A DNA stretch of 36,026 nt from a virus, in IMG/VR virus record IMGVR_UViG_3300034375_009655, positions 1-36,026 of that record. The stretch is one strand, 5' to 3'. Within the stretch, counting starts at the first letter, position 1. Every line of letters begins with the position of its first letter. Below, in pieces: positions 11,340 to 18,636 of the stretch. A model generated the notes under the pieces. That model saw only the letters and a list, made by a program, of their open reading frames with translations. It was not told the DNA's origin and made no database searches. Position numbers and translations under genes: made by a program.

Positions 11340-11477
11340 ATGGAAATATTACTATCGGCAATTCCAATTTCAATTGGAGCTATTGCATTTACAACATTAT
11401 TATTTTGTATATATAAATTTGAAATTAATTGGAAAGAAGACTGTGATCGTAGAATTTATAAAAACAAAAAAAAGTAA
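11340..11477 (+). CDS. Small membrane protein, 45 aa
   Basis: The peptide MEILLSAIPISIG... has one membrane-spanning stretch (residues 3-25) and a basic Lys-rich C-terminus. It begins 14 nt after the PEP-CTERM stop codon and is probably in the same transcript. No family is recognised. Confidence 0.55.
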   Translation: MEILLSAIPISIGAIAFTTLLFCIYKFEINWKEDCDRRIYKNKKK

Positions 11478-11485
11478 TTTTTTAT

Positions 11486-11513
11486 TTGACATTCTTGTAA
11501 CGTATGTTATATA
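11486..11513 (+). promoter_or_regulatory. sigma70-type promoter
   Basis: TTGACA 11486-11491, 16-nt spacer, TATATA 11508-11513 in a run of alternating TA, so the exact -10 is ambiguous. ATG 11522 lies 8 nt downstream. Confidence 0.65.
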
Positions 11514-11521
11514 TATAATAT

Positions 11522-11806
11522 ATGTTTAAGACCGACGAAGATGTTATTCTATTTATAGATTCATTAGATACAGGAAGCATATTACAATATAGCATTAATT
11601 ATGCTATGAAAAACCTTAATCACTACCTTACTCTTCAGTCTAAATGGATGGAGGAAGAAAGATACTTATTAGGTACTGTTATAAATCATAATCCATCGGA
11701 AATTGAGTTATTAGATGCATGGGAAACTCATTATAATGCCGAACGTTTTAGAGCGTTTTATGTGTTACGTTATCCTGAAAACGTGGAAAAAATACGTAAC
11801 AATTGA
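11522..11806 (+). CDS. Hypothetical protein, 94 aa
   Basis: Soluble, mixed-charge, predicted helical protein (MFKTDEDVILFIDSLD...). There are no motifs, signal peptide or membrane segment. It is expressed from its own promoter with essentially no leader. Function unknown. Confidence 0.6.
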   Translation: MFKTDEDVILFIDSLDTGSILQYSINYAMKNLNHYLTLQSKWMEEERYLLGTVINHNPSEIELLDAWETHYNAERFRAFYVLRYPENVEKIRNN

Positions 11807-11813
11807 AAAAAAC

Positions 11814-11841
11814 TTGACTTTTGGAAGTTTTGTGATATAGT
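11814..11841 (+). promoter_or_regulatory. Promoter for the tRNA-like RNA and tmRNA
   Basis: TTGACT 11814-11819, 16-nt spacer, TATAGT 11836-11841. The expected start near 11848-11850 is just ahead of the tRNA-like RNA at 11857. Confidence 0.75.
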
Positions 11842-11856
11842 TATAGGTAGTTCATT

Positions 11857-12021
11857 GAAATGACGGAACAAAAATAGAGACTTAACTGATATGGAGACAA
11901 TATCAGTTTGTTTTTCCGCCAAGTAGAAATCTGAGTCAACACTGAGTATTCGGGATTGATCAGTCTTAAAAGTCGAAAGAGAAAAACTTTGAACCGACGA
12001 GATTCGGCAGTCATTTCACCA
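11857..12021 (+). ncRNA. CCA-ended tRNA-like RNA upstream of tmRNA (unit J)
   Basis: An 8-bp perfect acceptor-like helix GAAATGAC/GTCATTTC (11857-11864 with 12010-12017) is followed by ACCA and the same ATTTAT spacer that follows tRNAs. Inside are CTGATAT/ATATCAG (7 bp), CGGAA..TTCCG plus CAAA..TTTG flanking it, AAAGT/ACTTT, and CCGA/TCGG where a T-arm would be. At 165 nt it is too long for a tRNA and lacks a T-loop or anticodon arm. It is followed at once by tmRNA, so both may be processed from one precursor. No family is recognised. Confidence 0.5.
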
Positions 12022-12029
12022 ATTTATAT

Positions 12030-12416
12030 GGGGGCGTTCTGGATTCGACTTTATGTTGAATAAATGTTTTGCAGGTAGTAGTTGGTCGGAAGGCTACTTA
12101 AAAATCCGATTAGTCTATAAATGGCGAAAGTAAACTTGTGGAGTTCCCTTCAAAGGAACTTGCTATTGCTGCTTAACCAGCAATCCGTGAAATTACCTAT
12201 TCCATCGGAGGTAAGAGTAACGTCAATTAGATGGAAACTTTGTTGAAAGTATAAAACAACTTGGGAAGAAGTGGAGAACCGACATAATTACCACCCGAAC
12301 CATTAGCGGAATACATGGAGTAGGTGAAGCAAACACTGAAGGAAAATAAGCTAAACTTGTAGACGAATATTTTGGATACATGAAACATGCGGGTTCGACT
12401 CCCGCCGCTTCCACCA
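12030..12416 (+). ncRNA. ssrA: tmRNA
   Basis: The 5' end GGGGGCGTTCTGGATTCGAC and 3' end GCGGGTTCGACTCCCGC followed by CGCTTCCACCA are hallmark tmRNA ends. Acceptor GGGGGCG pairs with CGCTTCC. The tag frame ends at TAA 12174-12176 and reads GESKLVEFPSKELAIAA if resume starts at GGC 12123. The acidic-hydrophobic tail LAIAA fits proteolysis tags. At 387 nt the length is normal for one-piece tmRNA. It would rescue stalled ribosomes using the phage's own tag. Confidence 0.95.
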
Positions 12417-12424
12417 TTTTTTTA

Positions 12425-12452
12425 TTGACATATTCTCATATGATGTTATATT
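12425..12452 (+). promoter_or_regulatory. sigma70-type promoter
   Basis: TTGACA 12425-12430, 16-nt spacer, TATATT 12447-12452. ATG 12459 lies 6 nt downstream (leaderless). Confidence 0.8.
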
Positions 12453-12458
12453 GATTAT

Positions 12459-13022
12459 ATGAGAATATTTTTAGATTTAGATGATACGTTGATTCACAGC
12501 GTATACAATCACAAAAACAACAAAAACCGAACATATATCCAATTCAAGGATGATGGCAGATACGGTTCTGTTGAAAGACCAATTGCAAAGGATCTCATTC
12601 AGTTTGCTAGAAGCATAGATCCAGACGTTAGCATTTTAACGACAGCTACTATGGATTGGGCTATGGCTTGGTCAAATGTATTTCAGTTTGGTTTTGATGA
12701 AAATCATATTTATGATCGTCATGCTTTTACAACATGGCGTACCTCAATATATGGCGGAACTGATATAATTTGGAATGAAAAGAGTTTAAATTTAAAACAT
12801 GCTGTTATAGTAGACAACAATCATTTAATTAATTTACATGATGCATCTCCTATACATAAAATGAATTTTTTATTTGGAGAAGATTTTGACGATGAAAATT
12901 GGATTCATATGAGAGCGTTCGATGGCAACGTTTCAGCGGATGCTTTAAAAGCTGATGAAAGGGCTTTAGATTTAACTCAGAAAAAAATCTTAGAAAGAGT
13001 TGAAAAAAGCTTGACAAATTGA
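12459..13022 (+). CDS. HAD-superfamily phosphatase
   Basis: A 187-aa protein starting MRIFLDLDDTLIHS: the DxDxT motif (D6, D8) of haloacid-dehalogenase phosphatases, close to the FCP/SCP variant LDLDETLVHS. TTAT near residue 61 is motif II, and HAVIVDNN near residue 113 is the DD/DN-type final motif. Its substrate is unknown; phage relatives act on nucleotides or on RNA/DNA ends. It is translated from a leaderless start and overlaps the first promoter of the downstream giant-RNA locus at its 3' end. Confidence 0.75.
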   Translation: MRIFLDLDDTLIHSVYNHKNNKNRTYIQFKDDGRYGSVERPIAKDLIQFARSIDPDVSILTTATMDWAMAWSNVFQFGFDENHIYDRHAFTTWRTSIYGGTDIIWNEKSLNLKHAVIVDNNHLINLHDASPIHKMNFLFGEDFDDENWIHMRAFDGNVSADALKADERALDLTQKKILERVEKSLTN

Positions 13023-13038
13023 AAACGTATGGTATAGT
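13011..13038 (+). promoter_or_regulatory. Tandem promoter 1 of the giant RNA locus
   Basis: TTGACA 13011-13016, 16-nt spacer, TATAGT 13033-13038. It lies inside the 3' end of the HAD gene. It is followed by ATACATAATCAAGAT (13042-13056), repeated after promoter 2. Confidence 0.75.
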
Positions 13039-13067
13039 AATATACATAATCAAGATAACTTCTTGAA

Positions 13068-13080
13068 TGTTCTTTAAAAT
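13068..13080 (+). promoter_or_regulatory. boxA-like antitermination sequence 1
   Basis: TGTTCTTTAAAAT resembles the boxA element of rRNA operon leaders (core GCTCTTTA or TGTTCTTTGAAA), bound by NusB-NusE to prevent premature termination on untranslated RNA. Confidence 0.5.
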
Positions 13081-13120
13081 AGTTAAATTAAAAAAAAAAT
13101 CAACTTTTCGTAAAAAAGAG

Positions 13121-13148
13121 TTGACAAATCAAAATATTATGGTAAGAT
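13121..13148 (+). promoter_or_regulatory. Tandem promoter 2 of the giant RNA locus
   Basis: TTGACA 13121-13126, 16-nt spacer, TAAGAT 13143-13148 (a TATAAT overlaps further on). It is followed by the same 15-nt repeat ATACATAATCAAGAT at 13152-13166, so this looks like a duplication of promoter 1. Confidence 0.7.
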
Positions 13149-13199
13149 ATAATACATAATCAAGATTTATTTTTGATTTAACGAAAAAAATTAATTTTC

Positions 13200-13228
13200 T
13201 TGACGCTTTTCGGTTTTTATATCATATA
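13200..13228 (+). promoter_or_regulatory. Tandem promoter 3 of the giant RNA locus
   Basis: TTGACG 13200-13205, 17-nt spacer, CATATA 13223-13228 in an AT run. TAATCAAGA at 13239-13247 repeats the core found after promoters 1 and 2. Confidence 0.6.
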
Positions 13229-13255
13229 TATGATAACCTAATCAAGAAATTGATT

Positions 13256-13268
13256 TGTTCTTTGAAAT
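13256..13268 (+). promoter_or_regulatory. boxA-like antitermination sequence 2
   Basis: TGTTCTTTGAAAT is nearly identical to the boxA found ahead of rRNA genes in many Gram-positive bacteria. It lies directly before the giant structured RNA. Confidence 0.55.
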
Positions 13269-13769
13269 TTTATATGGGCTGTATCAAGTCCTGTCTATGA
13301 TCTTACGATCCGTAAGTTAGACTAAATATTGTGTAGCGATACACTAAAAGGCAACAACCCGATTGTTGTCGTATCAAGGTATGGATACTTGGTGCTACTG
13401 ATGCAAGCTGAGTGTTGTAAGCCTCCGGTCCGCAAGCCGTGGGGATATACATGAAATTAGGGAATAACGGAAAATAGTTGGGACGAAATAACCAAAGGTC
13501 TTAATGAATCGTTAATAGCGAGTTTTCTACTGGACCGCAATCCGATATGTTATTCACGCAAACCTGGTGAATGTTAAACACAAAGAGTAGAACATTGGTG
13601 TGAGTGATAGAAAGCGAATGCTAATGTAAATTGTTATTTGAAGACGGGAGATTAACACCCTGAAACGAATAGGAACGGCTAACCCTTGTCTAAAGGAAGC
13701 TAGGGAGTAGTGTTGTATTTTTGGAGGAAACTCTGGAAGCAATTGACATCGCACTATTTCTGGGAAATA

Positions 13770-13840
13770 TTAATATTAACTCAACGGTAGAGTAATTGTA
13801 TGTTAAACAATCTGTTGTAGGTTCAAATCCTATATATTAA
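13770..13840 (+). tRNA. tRNA-Asn(GTT) embedded in the giant RNA
   Basis: Acceptor TTAATAT/ATATTAA is perfect. D-stem ACTC/GAGT closes AACGGTA (GG). Stem ATTGT/ACAAT closes ATGTTAA (anticodon GTT), and T-stem GTAGG/CCTAT closes canonical TTCAAAT. No CCA is encoded, unlike most array tRNAs, and the acceptor is all A-U. It may be released by processing or may serve as a structural arm of the host RNA. Confidence 0.85.
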
Positions 13841-14152
13841 ACGCACAAGTCGATGTCTTGGTAATCAGATAGTGGCCTTTTCCTTGTTGTCTTCGGACAC
13901 GACAAGGGCAGTGGATTCCGCAAGATGAAACTGATTCCTAATCCAAGTATTCATTATGGGACTAGCTATTTCATGGTGGTGAACAGACGGATAACATGGT
14001 TATCAACAAGAGTTATGGTGTTCTTTAAAAACGCCGGTCGTTGACGAATACCGAATGTAAATTTGGTGGATACGGTTTAAACCCTCCCAAGGGGAATTTA
14101 AGACCTAAAGATCGTCTATGTGAAGGGTAGTCTCACCTTAACTATAAATCAG

Positions 14153-14181
14153 TCTCTAATCCAAAAATTAGGGATTTTTTT
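14153..14181 (+). terminator. Intrinsic terminator of the giant RNA
   Basis: TCTCTAAT (14153-14160) pairs with ATTAGGGA (14167-14174) over 8 bp around CCAAAA, followed by seven Ts. It defines the 3' end of the giant RNA. Confidence 0.85.
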
Positions 14182-14203
14182 ATGCGTTCTGATATTTATC
14201 TTT

Positions 14204-15412
14204 ATGAGAAAAGTGGATTTGAAGAAAATTATAAAAGAATCAATCGGTTCGTTGATTTCTGAGACTGAATATTATTCAAAATTATTTGAATCGTATGAAG
14301 ATGAAATTTTTTGTGAAGAAGAGAATATCAGACTTTCTTCTCTGTTAGAAGAAAAGAAACTTCCTGAGGGTGAATTTGTTATTAATAAACCAAATTCAAA
14401 ACTCGTAGATATTCCTAGTTTTAATATACCTGCAGGTTGGACTTGTCCTGGTGCAGATTTATGTATGGCTAAAATTAAAAAGGGTGATGATGGTTCACGT
14501 AATATGGAAGTTGGTAAGAGTGCAGCATTAAAATGTTTTGCAGCTAATTTAGAACAACGTTATCCAGCAGTATACAATGCCGTTCAGCATAACTTTAGAG
14601 TTCTTAAAGATGCCAAATCCGCTGAACAAATTGCTCGTAAACTAATTCGTGCTATTAAGAAAGCTGATTTTGTAAAAAATAAATTCAGAATTCACGTTCA
14701 TGGTGACTTTTTGAATAAAGAATATTTTGATGCCTGGAGAATTGTTGCTAATTATATGCCAAGAATTCAGTTTTATGCTTATACTAAAAGCATTCATTTA
14801 CTTCCGAAGAAAGCTGATGATATGCCTTCCAACTTCAATATAACCTTATCGATGGGTGGTAAATTCGATAAAAGAACGGATGATATGGAAGGATATCACA
14901 AAGCACATATTGTAAAAACAAAAGAAGAAGCCGATAATCTTGGTTTGGAAATTGATTATGATGATTCACTTGCAAATTCAGGAAATAAAAGTTTTGCTTT
15001 GTTATTACATGGTGGTCAAATTGCTGGAACTGAAAATTCAAAATTGGTTACATTTTATAATTGGTTAACTCCTAAATTAAAATCGGCTGGTGCTTCTATT
15101 ACCGACGTAAAACGAATCAAAGCAAAAATGAGAGTTGCTGATATTGTTACGAAAATACTTCCTGATCAAGCAGAAGAAATCTATTCCAGAATTCATCGTT
15201 CTAAATTGTCACATTTATTTGATGATATTCCATCAAAACAAGATCTTTCTAAATTTAAAAATAGAAAGAAAACTCCAATTGATCCTGATAAATTGAAACG
15301 TGTGATAGATAAATTACCCAAGTCAGTTGTAAATAAATTAGAAGACATTGAAACTGAAGAAGATTTGATGTCTGCTATTCTTAAAATAAAACAAAACCTT
15401 AAAAAGTTCTAA
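14204..15412 (+). CDS. GP88-family phage protein, possibly virion-packaged
   Basis: A 402-aa protein. IPAGWTCPGADLC (C81, C87) with FRIHVHGDFLNKEYFDAW and FYAYTKSIH further on match the phage gene product 88 family, which has a conserved Cys-rich start and an HxxGDF...AYTKS core. Its function is unknown. Start ATG 14204 is preferred because the upstream ATG 14120 lies inside the giant RNA and its terminator. The N-terminus (MRKVDLKKIIKE) fits the capsid-targeting-like signature. The stop overlaps the next ATG (TAATG), so the two are translationally coupled. Confidence 0.65.
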   Translation: MRKVDLKKIIKESIGSLISETEYYSKLFESYEDEIFCEEENIRLSSLLEEKKLPEGEFVINKPNSKLVDIPSFNIPAGWTCPGADLCMAKIKKGDDGSRNMEVGKSAALKCFAANLEQRYPAVYNAVQHNFRVLKDAKSAEQIARKLIRAIKKADFVKNKFRIHVHGDFLNKEYFDAWRIVANYMPRIQFYAYTKSIHLLPKKADDMPSNFNITLSMGGKFDKRTDDMEGYHKAHIVKTKEEADNLGLEIDYDDSLANSGNKSFALLLHGGQIAGTENSKLVTFYNWLTPKLKSAGASITDVKRIKAKMRVADIVTKILPDQAEEIYSRIHRSKLSHLFDDIPSKQDLSKFKNRKKTPIDPDKLKRVIDKLPKSVVNKLEDIETEEDLMSAILKIKQNLKKF

Positions 15413-15819
15413 TGAAATTACAACTTACAAAATTAAACGAAGTAGATCGTGAAGACAAGGACATAGACGAACTTGTTAAGTTTGTTAAGTTTGTTGCTAA
15501 GAAGTTAGGCATCAAAGGCGACATGAAGATCACATTAGTTGGAAAAAACAGTGGTGATCAAGGAATGTCTACAGGTGGATTTGATGTATATAACAATCAG
15601 ATTTTAGCTAGAGAATATGGTAGAAGTTTGGTTGACATTATGAGAAGCATTGCTCATGAGTTAGTTCATTACAAGCAAAAAGAAGCTGGTAAATTTAAAC
15701 CTGGTGACAATATACCGAACATTGGTGGTGAAATTGAAGACGAAGCGAATGCTTTGTGTGGTCAACTTGTAAAAATGTATGTTGACGAAGAAGACAGTCG
15801 TTGGCTTTATACTTATTAA
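15412..15819 (+). CDS. HExxH metallopeptidase, possibly virion-packaged
   Basis: A 135-aa protein with HELVH at residues 82-86 and EIEDEANAL about 27 residues later, the usual spacing for a third zinc ligand. It belongs to the small phage or SprT-like metallopeptidases. The N-terminus MKLQLTKLNE is another example of the shared KLxxL.E signature. It is coupled to the GP88-like gene by an overlapping stop and start. The substrate is unknown. Confidence 0.75.
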   Translation: MKLQLTKLNEVDREDKDIDELVKFVKFVAKKLGIKGDMKITLVGKNSGDQGMSTGGFDVYNNQILAREYGRSLVDIMRSIAHELVHYKQKEAGKFKPGDNIPNIGGEIEDEANALCGQLVKMYVDEEDSRWLYTY

Positions 15820-15823
15820 AAAT

Positions 15824-16315
15824 ATGAATTATGTATTTGAAGAGTTGGTAGAATTTACAAATTTACTGTGTGAGTCTTTTAATGTAAATGATTTAATTTG
15901 TGAATTAGAATATGTGGATTCCGATGGAGATGTTTTTACTAGACGTAAAATTATTGGAAATTGGTATGTTGATATTATGAAAGGAGATACACAAACATTC
16001 GATGAATATCATTATGTTCATGGTGATTTGGTTGTATCATTTTCAAATAAACAGGACGGTGATAGGATTGTTTCATTTGGAAAATGGAATCCTAATGGTG
16101 AAATAACAACCGACACTAGCATTCCAGTTGGTAGTTCTCCATTACATACAATCAGAACCGTTAAAAAGGTATTGGATAAATTACCAAATTCAAATTACAC
16201 GTTTAATGCTGGAGACGAACGTTTGGAAAAATTTTATTCAGCATTAGTTAAAAAAGGATTGCTCTTGATCGATAAGGAATGGAATCTTGGAAACGACTAT
16301 CGTTATAAAAAATGA
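15824..16315 (+). CDS. Hypothetical protein, 163 aa
   Basis: Soluble protein starting MNYVFEELVEFTNLLCESF, an acidic-hydrophobic N-terminal helix that may be a divergent form of the shared N-terminal signature. ATG 15824 is chosen because the upstream ATG 15779 overlaps the metallopeptidase gene by 41 nt. Third gene of a three-gene cluster after the giant RNA. No family is recognised. Confidence 0.65.
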   Translation: MNYVFEELVEFTNLLCESFNVNDLICELEYVDSDGDVFTRRKIIGNWYVDIMKGDTQTFDEYHYVHGDLVVSFSNKQDGDRIVSFGKWNPNGEITTDTSIPVGSSPLHTIRTVKKVLDKLPNSNYTFNAGDERLEKFYSALVKKGLLLIDKEWNLGNDYRYKK

Positions 16316-16355
16316 TTTATCTAAAAAATCTTGGAATCTATTATTAAAAATAACA

Positions 16356-16384
16356 TTGACAAAGCACAATTGTTATGATATTGT
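16356..16384 (+). promoter_or_regulatory. Original promoter of the helicase gene
   Basis: TTGACA 16356-16361, 17-nt spacer, TATTGT 16379-16384. It drives the truncated first copy of the helicase start (ATG 16391, 6 nt downstream). Confidence 0.65.
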
Positions 16385-16390
16385 GCTATA

Positions 16391-16426
16391 ATGGATATAG
16401 AATTTTCAAAAGATCAAACTGCTTGA
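16391..16426 (+). pseudogene. Duplicated 5' end of the helicase gene
   Basis: Reads MDIEFSKDQTA then stop. The core EFSKDQ matches the start of the intact helicase at 17449 (MEFSKDQKNAMD), and the nucleotide match is 19 bp. This looks like the original gene start, cut off when the leftward endonuclease cassette inserted. Confidence 0.75.
16400..16418. repeat. 19-bp direct repeat, left copy
   Basis: GAATTTTCAAAAGATCAAA is identical at 17452-17470. The two copies flank the endonuclease cassette, and the left copy overlaps its stop codon. Confidence 0.9.
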
Positions 16427-17250
16427 TTTTTATATTCTAATATACGTTTTTTGTATTTTTCATTTTGCCATTTTATATTTCCTTTTTCATATTCCGATAA
16501 TATTTGGTTTTTATTTATATGACAATCTGATATTTTATATTTCATTCCTCTTTGCTCACACCATTTAATAGCGGCTTCTTTTTTAGCTTGATTTTTTGGA
16601 GAATTCATCAATTTTTTTGGTTTTATTTCAACTAGATATTTTCCATTTAATACAAAGTCGGCTGAATATGTTCTGTCTGTTGAGTTTTGATCTTTATATT
16701 GTATCCTAAATTTAGATTTTTCTGCGTTTTCCCAATCAATGTTGTATTTTTCAATTATATTAAGCCTGTATGATAATTCACGCAAACTTCTAAAAAACCA
16801 ACCTTTATACCAACCTTTCCAACCGTTGCCTGATTTTTGTGGAGCTGGCTTTCCATACATAGGATTGTTTTTTCCGCTTTGACTTATTGATCTTTTCTTC
16901 TGTATATCGTTCCACATTTCGTTAGCTTTTTCTTCACCGTGTTTTTTTATTAAAAAATATAAAACGGATTTTCCTGTCATAGCATTATTATCGCCACATT
17001 GATGGCTTTTTTTGTTTTTGTTCCATGGCGTATGTCCTTGTAATTTATTTGACATTTTTTTTCTGGATTCATTTGAATGTTTTTTCCCAAAAAATCCGTT
17101 TTTTTCTCCACATTGTTTTCCAATTTGACAACACCGTATACATTGTTTATTGAGTTTAACTGCCGTTTTAAAACTATAAATATTTGCATATAATTGATCG
17201 TCTCCGCAAGTTGGACAGTTCTTTTTATATTTTTTATTTTTTTCTTTCAT
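16414..17250 (-). CDS. Homing endonuclease with zinc ribbon, NUMOD3 and PD-(D/E)XK-like domain
   Basis: A 278-aa protein. An N-terminal zinc ribbon (CPTC..CIRC) is followed by NUMOD3-type repeats (GFFGKKHSNESRKKMS, NNPMYGKP). The C-terminal nuclease region has FRSLRELSYRL, then YSADFVLNGKYLVEIKPKK, giving E...D...ExK as in TnsA/Vsr-like PD-(D/E)XK homing enzymes. It lies opposite to its neighbours, between duplicated helicase 5' ends, which supports mobility. A small basic protein gene overlaps its start. Confidence 0.8.
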   Translation of the reverse strand: MKEKNKKYKKNCPTCGDDQLYANIYSFKTAVKLNKQCIRCCQIGKQCGEKNGFFGKKHSNESRKKMSNKLQGHTPWNKNKKSHQCGDNNAMTGKSVLYFLIKKHGEEKANEMWNDIQKKRSISQSGKNNPMYGKPAPQKSGNGWKGWYKGWFFRSLRELSYRLNIIEKYNIDWENAEKSKFRIQYKDQNSTDRTYSADFVLNGKYLVEIKPKKLMNSPKNQAKKEAAIKWCEQRGMKYKISDCHINKNQILSEYEKGNIKWQNEKYKKRILEYKNQAV

Positions 17251-17371
17251 GGTATCGCTCTCTTGCTTTTTTCTTTAATTTTTCCTTATTTCTCCAATAA
17301 TATTCCATTTGTCGCTTTTTTCTAGCGTTAATTTGTTCTTCTTCAGTTAGATATTTCTTTTTTCTTCCCAT
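17234..17371 (-). CDS. Small basic companion protein of the endonuclease
   Basis: A 45-aa highly charged peptide (MGRKKKYLTEEEQ...) ending RYHERKK, predicted to be one long helix. It overlaps the endonuclease start by 17 nt in another frame. Similar short Lys/Arg/Glu helical proteins often precede phage homing endonucleases; their role is unclear. A DNA-binding or regulatory role is inference. Confidence 0.6.
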   Translation of the reverse strand: MGRKKKYLTEEEQINARKKRQMEYYWRNKEKLKKKARERYHERKK

Positions 17372-17414
17372 ATACGAATATATATTATAAAAGTATAAAA
17401 AAAGTATAAAAAAC

Positions 17415-17442
17415 TTGACATTTTTGTTTTTTTATATATTAT
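17415..17442 (+). promoter_or_regulatory. Current promoter of the helicase gene
   Basis: TTGACA 17415-17420, 16-nt spacer, TATTAT 17437-17442. ATG 17449 lies 6 nt downstream. The inserted cassette therefore brought or rebuilt a leaderless start for the gene it interrupted. Confidence 0.75.
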
Positions 17443-17448
17443 TAACGT

Positions 17449-18597
17449 ATGGAATTTTCAAAAGATCAAAAAAATGCTATGGATAGTATAACCGATTGGT
17501 ATACTTCATATACACATCGATTACAATCATACTTGATGGGTGGTGCGGCTGGGGTAGGCAAGAGCACAATCATTTCACATCTTGATCAATATTTGATGGG
17601 TGTTAATATTGCTTATGTTGCCTATACTGGTAAAGCTGCCACTGTATTACGTAAAAAGATGACCGCATTGGGGGTTGATCCGTCTATGGTATCTACGATA
17701 CATGCGTTGATGTATAAACCTGTTATAGACGAAGCTACGAAGGAAATTATAAGTTGGAAAAAGAATAATAGTTTATCTGCTGATTTAATTGTTGTAGATG
17801 AAGCTAGTATGGTGCCAAAAGAGATTTATGTCGATTTATTATCATATGGAATACCTCTTTTATTTGTAGGCGACCATTATCAGTTGCCTCCTGTGTCAAA
17901 TGAGGATTTTAATTTAATGGAAGACCCATTTACCAAGTTAGAGACGCCTCATCGATTTGCGGCTGATTCTCCGATTGTGAAGTTAGCAACTAAGATACGT
18001 AATGGAGAATACATAAAGTATGGAAATCATGGTTCTGGTGTATCTAAGCGTAGAATGAGAGATGTTACAAAAGCGGAAGCTAAGGCATTTTTCCAAAGCA
18101 ACGAATTAAAACGTGGTGAATCGATTGTATTGTGTGGATTTAATAAAACACGTGTTAAGTTAAATGATAATATCCGTAAAACGTTTGGTTTCCCTGATGA
18201 TATGGTGGTTGCTGATGAACGTGTGATTTGTTTACGGAACAACAAGAAGTCTAATATACCTTTATTTAACGGTTCTATCGGAACGGTTAAGTTTATCAAT
18301 CATCGTTTTAAGAAAGCTTTCAAATGTATCATAGAGATGGATGGGTTTGATGATTTTTTCAAAGGCAACGTGTATAGTGATATATTTGGCGAACAAAAGC
18401 CCGATGTATTTAATGGTAGGGATTTAAAGACGCAGTGCTTTGATCATGGATACGCTATAAGCGTCCACAAGTCACAGGGAAGTTCTTGGAATAGAGTATG
18501 TGTATTTGAGGAACAGTGTGATCTGTGGGATAACATGCGTTGGTTATATACGGCGGTAACAAGAGCCGAAAACGAATTATTAATAATAAAAAATTAA
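17449..18597 (+). CDS. dda: SF1B DNA helicase, Dda/RecD2-like
   Basis: A 382-aa helicase. Motif I GGAAGVGKST (31-40), motif II DEAS (117-120), motif III GDHYQLPP (141-148), motif V SVHKSQGSSW and motif VI YTAVTRAE near the C-terminus are all intact. The length and motif set match T4 Dda, a 5'-3' helicase acting in origin melting and recombination. The right copy of the 19-bp repeat lies in codons 2-8. Confidence 0.88.
   Translation: MEFSKDQKNAMDSITDWYTSYTHRLQSYLMGGAAGVGKSTIISHLDQYLMGVNIAYVAYTGKAATVLRKKMTALGVDPSMVSTIHALMYKPVIDEATKEIISWKKNNSLSADLIVVDEASMVPKEIYVDLLSYGIPLLFVGDHYQLPPVSNEDFNLMEDPFTKLETPHRFAADSPIVKLATKIRNGEYIKYGNHGSGVSKRRMRDVTKAEAKAFFQSNELKRGESIVLCGFNKTRVKLNDNIRKTFGFPDDMVVADERVICLRNNKKSNIPLFNGSIGTVKFINHRFKKAFKCIIEMDGFDDFFKGNVYSDIFGEQKPDVFNGRDLKTQCFDHGYAISVHKSQGSSWNRVCVFEEQCDLWDNMRWLYTAVTRAENELLIIKN
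17452..17470. repeat. 19-bp direct repeat, right copy
   Basis: Identical to 16400-16418; lies in the first codons of the helicase gene. Confidence 0.9.
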
Positions 18598-18600
18598 ATC

Positions 18601-18629
18601 TTGACATTTTATAGTTGATATCGTAATAT
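18601..18629 (+). promoter_or_regulatory. sigma70-type promoter
   Basis: TTGACA 18601-18606, 17-nt spacer, TAATAT 18624-18629. ATG 18637 lies 7 nt downstream (leaderless). Confidence 0.75.
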
Positions 18630-18636
18630 TTGTAAT

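Larger units (their letters stand above)
13270..14181 (+). ncRNA. Giant structured RNA, GOLLD/ROOL-type candidate
   Basis: About 0.9 kb without a credible ORF but dense in stable hairpins: CTTACG/CGTAAG, GTGTA-GCGA-TACAC (GNRA), CAACAA/TTGTTG, ATTCAC/GTGAAT, several CGCAA-capped stems, and a long TGTC-TTCG-GACA hairpin near 13879-13910. Length, phage setting, closeness to a tRNA array and an embedded tRNA all match GOLLD RNAs, with the shorter ROOL class as alternative. Both classes are reported to be abundant and to form large multimers. It has strong tandem promoters upstream and an intrinsic terminator at its end. Family assignment rests on context and needs a covariance-model search. Confidence 0.65.

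Noticed and set aside
12223-12417. Leftward 64-aa ORF starting MVEAAGVEPA
   Set aside because: It is the antisense of the tmRNA 3' end; similar spurious ORFs arise wherever tRNA-like 3' ends are translated backwards.
14120-14203. 28-residue N-terminal extension of the GP88-like protein
   Set aside because: It overlaps the end of the giant RNA and its terminator; ATG 14204 is downstream of both.
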